A stretch of 64,000 nucleotides of DNA from an uncultured Niabella sp. (GTDB lineage Bacteria > Bacteroidota > Bacteroidia > Chitinophagales > Chitinophagaceae), in the NCBI GenBank assembly GCA_934486785.1, contig CAKSQK010000005.1, positions 120,430 to 184,429 on the forward strand, written 5' to 3'. Both the position numbers and the translations under genes were made by a program. The stretch's first letter is position 1. Each line of letters begins with the position of its first letter. Below, piece after piece: positions 59,489-64,000 of the stretch. The notes beneath the pieces were generated by a model that was not told where the DNA came from, searched no databases, and saw nothing but the letters and a program-made list of their open reading frames with translations.

Positions 59489-60688
59489 ATGAAAAAATAT
59501 GCATACCTGGTATTTTTCCTGTTATGCTTCACAACGATACGTTCTCAGCCTTTTATATTGTCTGGGCATTCACTTGGGAAAACTGATGGGTTGATAGCAT
59601 TAAATTATATAGATGCTGGATTTAACAAAATTAGTGATACGGTAAATATAATTGATGGTTCTTTTAAGTTTGAAGGTGTGGTAAAAGGTGCTCAACATGC
59701 GTATCTGAACATTATTGTGAATGTGGATACTGCATTTGGTATTTATGATCGTTACATATTTATTGAGCCGGGAGTAATTTCCTTGATGTTTACTTACGGC
59801 GATTTGGAAAATGGTGTTGTATCGGGGTCTTCCGTACAGCGTGAAGCAGATTTGTGGAAATTGCAAAAAGCAGTTTTTTTAAATAAATTACAACCATTGC
59901 GATCAGGTATTGATTCCGTAAAAGCACTTCTAAAAGAAAGTAAGCTGGAGCCAGATAATGCCGACAGTCAAATTGTATTCCTCAATCGAAAAGCTGCTGT
60001 TTTATATGATAGTCTAAGGATGATGGAAGTTAATTACGTTATAGGTCATACAGACTCATACCTGAGCATCAGCTTACTAAAATATTTGATTGGAAGATTG
60101 CCTAATGACAGTATAGTAAAGTTATATTCTTTATTAAAAGATAATGTTACGAATAGTTCAGAAGGCTATGTTTTTAATACCGTTTTCAACAACTATAAAA
60201 CTGCCTTAACTGCAAATTATCCCTTTGCTGCTATTAGTATAAATAAGCCTGCTCCCGGTTTCGTTCTTTACAATGCAAAAGATACTATGTATTTGAAGGA
60301 TTTTTCCGGAAAAATTGTTTTGTTAGAATTTTGGGAAACCACTTGTTATCCTTGTTTAATATCCAACCCCAAAATTGAGAATTTAAGAAAGAAGTACGAA
60401 ATGAAAGGATTAGTGGTTATCGGCATAACCAATGAAGACAGGTCAAGTACAAAAGCCCTTAAAGCATACATTGAAAGTAATAATTTCAACAAATGGGTTC
60501 ATGTGCATTTAAGTAAAACGGCATCAGGCATAATATTTTGGAATGGGGAATTCAACAATTATTATAACATCGAAGTTCCCAGGACCATCCTGATTGACAA
60601 AAATGGAAATATAGTATATAAAAAAATCGGGTATCAAATTGATGATGTTTTAAAACTTGAGGAAGTTATTTTAGAGAATATTAAATAG
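59489..60688 (+). CDS. Thioredoxin-fold (AhpC/TSA) lipo- or periplasmic protein with DUF4369-like N-terminus
   Basis: A 399-aa exported protein. Signal peptide (LCFTTIRSQ end), a DUF4369-type beta domain (about 22-115: LIALNYIDAGFNKISDTVNI, then KFEGVVKGAQHAYL), a helical linker (about 125-240), and a TlpA-like thioredoxin domain (about 255-399) with FWETTCYPC (Cys286, Cys289) and VPRTILIDKNGNIVYKKIG as the cis-Pro loop. It is a periplasmic disulfide reductase by family. A fragment of a paralogue lies 1.2 kb upstream. Confidence 0.85.
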   Translation: MKKYAYLVFFLLCFTTIRSQPFILSGHSLGKTDGLIALNYIDAGFNKISDTVNIIDGSFKFEGVVKGAQHAYLNIIVNVDTAFGIYDRYIFIEPGVISLMFTYGDLENGVVSGSSVQREADLWKLQKAVFLNKLQPLRSGIDSVKALLKESKLEPDNADSQIVFLNRKAAVLYDSLRMMEVNYVIGHTDSYLSISLLKYLIGRLPNDSIVKLYSLLKDNVTNSSEGYVFNTVFNNYKTALTANYPFAAISINKPAPGFVLYNAKDTMYLKDFSGKIVLLEFWETTCYPCLISNPKIENLRKKYEMKGLVVIGITNEDRSSTKALKAYIESNNFNKWVHVHLSKTASGIIFWNGEFNNYYNIEVPRTILIDKNGNIVYKKIGYQIDDVLKLEEVILENIK

Positions 60689-60938
60689 TTAGGCTGTTAT
60701 ATGAAATTAAAAGATAAAAACCAGCATTGAGCCTTGCATTAGGAAAAGGTAAAGTAGGGTTGTCGTATATTTGGATGATGCCGTATGTGAAGCCGATGGA
60801 AGAAAAGATAGGAAAATGTGCCTTAAGACTGTTATGGCTGTTGTTTGACTACCCAACAGTTTTTTTATCCCGGACTTTTTAAATTGATTATACCGATCTG
60901 AATCATTTTTTAAAATTCATTTTTACAGTAAGAATTTT
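60689..60938. other. Gap with hairpin before the cysteine-rich peptide gene
   Basis: Contains the terminator-like hairpin at 60838-60866. The rest reads as degraded sequence; no open frame of note. Confidence 0.4.
60838..60866 (+). terminator. Likely terminator
   Basis: Stem CTGTTG / CAACAG with a ten-base spacer, followed by eight Ts. The stem is short, so efficiency is uncertain. Confidence 0.5.
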
Positions 60939-61115
60939 ATGATGCGGTTTTGTAAATCTTGGTATTTGATCTGTTTGGCAGGCGGATTGCTGGCTGTAAA
61001 TCCTGTAACATGTGAATTCTCCAAGCTGGAACGTATCGGATGTCTATCTGATGAAGATTGTGGCAGTGGTCAGTATTGTTATGTAAATGATATTGGTTAC
61101 GGCGCCTGTCTATAA
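60939..61115 (+). CDS. 58-aa cysteine-rich secreted peptide
   Basis: Two adjacent ATGs (60939 and 60942) open a 58-codon frame ending at TAA 61113. A signal-peptide-like N-terminus (KSWYLICLAGGLLAV) is followed by a cysteine-rich mature part: CEFSKLERIGCLSDEDCGSG and QYCYVNDIGYGAC. The spacing Cx9Cx5Cx6Cx8C resembles small disulfide-bonded peptides with a CxSDxDC start. It lies 165 bases before the truncated MG2 gene and 250 bases after a TlpA-type gene. No homologue family is known to me; it could be a secreted signal, toxin or ligand-type peptide. Confidence 0.55.
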   Translation: MMRFCKSWYLICLAGGLLAVNPVTCEFSKLERIGCLSDEDCGSGQYCYVNDIGYGACL

Positions 61116-61280
61116 TGTTGCTTTTATAGCCAAAAGTTCTTTAATGATAAGAATAAAGCAAGTAAGGTTAGTATGTTTCATATAATTAGCCTGCATTTTA
61201 CATGTTTTTATAACATGGAGATTAGTACGGAATTAGATTGAAGGTAGATTTTGTTATCTTACTTTTAAATATTTAAAGTA

Positions 61281-63044
61281 ATGCTTCTTAGAAAGCCTAT
61301 AGCCACCTTGCTTTTCATTCTTGTAACTTTTTACTTGCACGGGCAACAGTTACAGAACGATTTGAATATATGGACAGAAAAAAATCCTGTTGAAAAAGTT
61401 TATGTACATACAGACAGGGAAAGTTATTACAGCGGGCAGGATATTTGGTTCAAGGCTTATTTTATGACAGACCTTCTGCCATCTCATCTCAGTTCTTCTA
61501 TTTATACAGAATTGCTGGATGCCAAAGGAAACAAAATAGACAAAAAAGTATTCCCGGTTTTTTTGGGCGTGGCGCAGGGACAGTTAACCCTCACAAACGA
61601 CTTGCCAACAGGCAACTATACATTTTTGGCTTACTCGCTTACGATGCTGAACCAAAAAGAATTTTTATTTACAAAACAACTGAAGATCTACGGAAAGGAA
61701 AATAAAGAAGTGAAAAGTATTTTCCCCGCTAAGCTGCAACTGAATTTCTTTCCCGAAGGAGGCAGCCTGATCACCGGATTGCAAAACAGGATAGCCTTTA
61801 AAGTCAATGATGAAAATGGATTTCCCGCAGATATATTAGTTGAAGTAAAAGCGGAAACCGGGGAAACCGTTGTGAGCGCCAAAACCCTGCACGATGGGAT
61901 GGGGTTGTTCTTAATGATACCACAGCCAGGTAGAAAATATTACGCTGTAGCCGGTGGCGAAAATTATCCATTGCCAGAAGCCACTACCAGCGGGCTATCA
62001 TTGCAGGCGTATCATACAGGCAGTGGTGTACAGTTTAAGTTGCAACATGTAGGCAATAGTGAAACCTTCCGGCCTGCCTACATGATCGGGCAAATGCTCA
62101 ACAGGACAGTCTTTCGCCAGGATTTTAAAAATGAAAAAAAACTTTTAACGGGTGTTGTACAAACAAATTCACTCCCTACAGGTATTTTGCAGTTGACGAT
62201 TTTTAATGCAGGCGGTATGCCACTTGCAGAAAGGCTGGTTTTTGTGAACAACAAAGAATATATTTTATCTGCCCGGTTTTCTGCCGATACGCTCAATACA
62301 GGTGCAAGAATGATGAACCAATTTTACTTACATCCCGGCGATAGCGTTAGCGGCTCCTTCTCCGTTTCTGTAACGGATGCAGATTTTGAAGACACAGTGC
62401 CCCGGTCACAAAACATCTATTCGTCATTTCTGCTTACAAGTGATATCAAGGGTTACGTACATAATCCATCGTGGTATTTTACAACAAATGATGATAGTGT
62501 TGAACAGGCTTTAGACCTTGTAATGATGACAAACGGCTGGCGTCGCTTTAAGTGGAGCGACGTTGCAGCCAACACATTACCTCAACCCATATTTAAAGAC
62601 AATGGTTTTATAAAACTATCAGGAAAAGCTACTTTGAGAGACAGGAACAAGCCATTTGCAAACCAGGAGCTATTGCTTATAATCTCTGCGAAAGACACGG
62701 TAACCAAGCGGAGAAAATATTCGCAGATCATTCAAACAGATGCGCATGGAAATTTTACCATAGATTCACTCGTATTTTATGATCAGTCCAAATTGTTTTT
62801 TTTAGATATAAAAGGTGAAAAAACTAAATTCTTAACCATAAAGCTGAACGGCGATTCTCTGAGGCGCGAATACCATGTTCCGCCGCAGGCAATCTTTGGG
62901 CATCGGGTTAAGCATTCAGAAGATCAGACCATGCAGCCTGCCTACAAACAATACCTGGATGGCATAGGCGCAATGCTGGAAAATGTAACAGTTACCGGCA
63001 GGAAAAAAACAAGGCCTGAGCAATTTGAAATACCGTTGGGGTGA
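61281..63044 (+). CDS. MG2-like surface protein truncated before its plug domain
   Basis: A 587-aa paralogue of the protein at 5562-7943: signal peptide (LHGQ end), MG2-type NPVEKVYVHTDRESYYSGQD, NFFPEGGSLITGLQN and SVSVTDADFEDTVPRSQNI shared along the length. It ends ENVTVTGRKKTRPEQFEIPLG-stop, whereas the full-length paralogue continues from the same point for about 170 residues through the Plug-like domain. The C-terminal 200 residues are thus lost. It stops 25 bases before a convergent membrane-protein gene, consistent with a rearrangement. Confidence 0.75.
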   Translation: MLLRKPIATLLFILVTFYLHGQQLQNDLNIWTEKNPVEKVYVHTDRESYYSGQDIWFKAYFMTDLLPSHLSSSIYTELLDAKGNKIDKKVFPVFLGVAQGQLTLTNDLPTGNYTFLAYSLTMLNQKEFLFTKQLKIYGKENKEVKSIFPAKLQLNFFPEGGSLITGLQNRIAFKVNDENGFPADILVEVKAETGETVVSAKTLHDGMGLFLMIPQPGRKYYAVAGGENYPLPEATTSGLSLQAYHTGSGVQFKLQHVGNSETFRPAYMIGQMLNRTVFRQDFKNEKKLLTGVVQTNSLPTGILQLTIFNAGGMPLAERLVFVNNKEYILSARFSADTLNTGARMMNQFYLHPGDSVSGSFSVSVTDADFEDTVPRSQNIYSSFLLTSDIKGYVHNPSWYFTTNDDSVEQALDLVMMTNGWRRFKWSDVAANTLPQPIFKDNGFIKLSGKATLRDRNKPFANQELLLIISAKDTVTKRRKYSQIIQTDAHGNFTIDSLVFYDQSKLFFLDIKGEKTKFLTIKLNGDSLRREYHVPPQAIFGHRVKHSEDQTMQPAYKQYLDGIGAMLENVTVTGRKKTRPEQFEIPLG

Positions 63045-63069
63045 AAATCCGATCTCTGGCACAACAACC

Positions 63070-63741
63070 TTATCTGCGTTGCCGACGTGCATAATACTGC
63101 CGTACAAAGAAGATCGCATACGCATAGAAGAAAAATACCAGAAAATAATTAATATCCGGTTTGTATACCCACAACAAAACGGGTATCACCAACATCAGGA
63201 GGATGAACATCTTTACAATATAGGCTGATACCGGCAAATCATAAATGGTTTTCGTAGCGATAACATGCCCTGCATGAGGTACAGTTCTTTTTACTTTGCT
63301 GATCGTATTTATAAAGTCGCTACAAAATATCCCGAAATCATCGAGAGAGTATCGGAGATGAGTGATTGTAAGTTTCCTGCCGTTAAGGGTTTGCAGCTTA
63401 AATACCTGAAAAACACCTATATCTCTAATCAAGTGGCTATTAATATCTTTCCACTCTATAAAAACTGAACGTCCATTTTGAAAAAGTCGATTATGTTTTT
63501 CAATATTCAGTCCTGCGTCAGTTACTGTGATTTCAATATTAGAAGTTCCGAATACATTCACTGTGATAAAGCCGGCCACAGTAAACGGGAAAACGAAGAA
63601 TGGCGGCAGCCAGTAAAAATTCCCGTCAAAGGTTTTAAGAAAAACCATGATGATCGATACAATGAATAGGAGGAAAGACACTACAAAAACTGTGATCAAA
63701 TTCAGCCAGGCAGAAGCACGCTCAATTTTATAAGTCCTCAT
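63070..63741 (-). CDS. Membrane protein of unknown function
   Basis: A 223-aa membrane protein with two N-terminal spans (LITVFVVSFLLFIVSIIMVF and WLPPFFVFPFTVAGFITV), a soluble central beta region (about 75-155, ITVTDAGLNIEKHNRLFQNG, IEWKDINSHLIRDIGVF) of PH-like character, and two C-terminal spans. This layout suggests a bPH-type membrane domain but I do not claim a family. Convergent with the truncated MG2 gene. Confidence 0.6.
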   Translation of the reverse strand: MRTYKIERASAWLNLITVFVVSFLLFIVSIIMVFLKTFDGNFYWLPPFFVFPFTVAGFITVNVFGTSNIEITVTDAGLNIEKHNRLFQNGRSVFIEWKDINSHLIRDIGVFQVFKLQTLNGRKLTITHLRYSLDDFGIFCSDFINTISKVKRTVPHAGHVIATKTIYDLPVSAYIVKMFILLMLVIPVLLWVYKPDINYFLVFFFYAYAIFFVRQYYARRQRR

Positions 63742-63812
63742 TTAATAATAATAGACAGATTAGTAATTATATGCAGGATAAGATTTACATCAATTAAGAA
63801 TAACCATTCGTA

Positions 63813-63950
63813 TTAAAATTGCATCGTATTGTTATCATAAACAAACTTCCTGGTTTTATTGGTAAACGCTTTTTTACCCGTCTTTTCATTAATAGAATAT
63901 CCACTTTGTTTTACAGTGATCGTATTGTAAGCGTACCTATATTTCGGTCA
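63813..63950 (-). pseudogene. C-terminal relic of an unidentified gene
   Basis: Minus-strand frame, opened by a TGA at 63948 and ended by a TAA at 63813, encodes KYRYAYNTITVKQSGYSINE and KAFTNKTRKFVYDNNTMQF. The protein-like ending without any start codon suggests the tail of a lost gene. No family recognised. Confidence 0.35.
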
Positions 63951-63967
63951 ATTCAAAATTAGAGGAT
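63925..63967 (+). repeat. Dispersed ~40-base repeat, copy 2
   Basis: Shares GTAAGCGTAC..TTTCGGTCAATTCAAAATTAGA with 59431-59468 in the same orientation. Confidence 0.6.
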
Positions 63968-64000
63968 TTGTGTTGTTTTCGATAGACGGGTTATCCACTA

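Larger units (their letters stand above)
63742..64000. other. Right-end gap with gene relic and repeat
   Basis: AT-rich; holds a 45-codon minus-strand gene relic (63813-63950) and the second copy of the 40-base repeat (63925-63967), which overlap. A gene may begin after the window edge. Confidence 0.5.

Noticed and set aside
63265..63669. Plus-strand ORFs opposite the membrane-protein gene
   Set aside because: Antisense to a frame with four good membrane spans; composition unlike coding sequence.

Overview
The window looks like a chromosomal segment of a Bacteroidota bacterium, most likely family Chitinophagaceae. The reasons are SusC/SusD-type uptake genes with DUF4397 partners, many Sec/lipoprotein signal peptides, a LytTR regulator, an aminofutalosine (MqnE) menaquinone enzyme, Bacteroidota-style LptD/OstA/MCE genes, weak ribosome binding sites, and several -7 boxes of the form TAnnTTTG placed a few bases before start codons. 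No rRNA, tRNA, CRISPR array, prophage or intact insertion sequence was seen.

Layout, left to right. 1-5.5 kb holds the 3' part of an aspartate kinase, a TTG-started alpha/beta hydrolase, a CBS-pair protein, mqnE, a nucleoside-symporter MFS protein and thioredoxin. 5.5-14.4 kb holds a large MG2/Plug surface protein, secreted and OmpA-type envelope proteins, DUF3467, pdxJ coupled to an e(P4)-type lipoprotein phosphatase, a UbiA-like enzyme and a divergent LuxE-like acyltransferase. 14.4-19.1 kb holds engB with a newly noted 45-aa membrane peptide, menG, a BtuF-like protein, and a cobalamin riboswitch driving a BtuB-type receptor plus a cysteine-rich CWC protein. 19.3-27.7 kb holds an amino-acid permease with a PLP trans-sulfuration enzyme, a block of dispersed palindromic repeats, a TolC-HlyD efflux pair without its pump, a secreted VOC protein, ruvA and a nucleosidase.

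28-33 kb is a surface/lipoprotein block: a LytTR regulator, an 812-aa collagen-like lipoprotein with an unrecognised C-terminal region, a DUF1573 lipoprotein and two small lipoproteins. 33-46 kb is mostly housekeeping: a FadN-like beta-oxidation protein, a broken DUF2283 gene, PncC, a ParE-type toxin-antitoxin pair, ung, plsC, and an outer-membrane group (lptD, divergent from amidase-MlaD-OstA/LptA). 46-57 kb is a glycan-use region: a GHL10 lipoprotein, a GH9 glucanase, a DeoR regulator, SusC, SusD and DUF4397 proteins.

The right end (56.3-64 kb) is a zone of gene decay and rearrangement. It has a headless ORF, a TonB-dependent receptor cut off within its plug and joined to a fragment of a DUF4369/TlpA-type gene, a retropepsin-like lipoprotein, an intact DUF4369-like thioredoxin-fold protein, a 58-aa cysteine-rich secreted peptide, a truncated paralogue of the MG2/Plug protein, and two copies of a ~40-bp repeat. 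The most distinctive observations are this peptide and its setting, the collagen-like lipoprotein locus, and the remnant of a second DeoR gene placed directly against the GH9 start codon.
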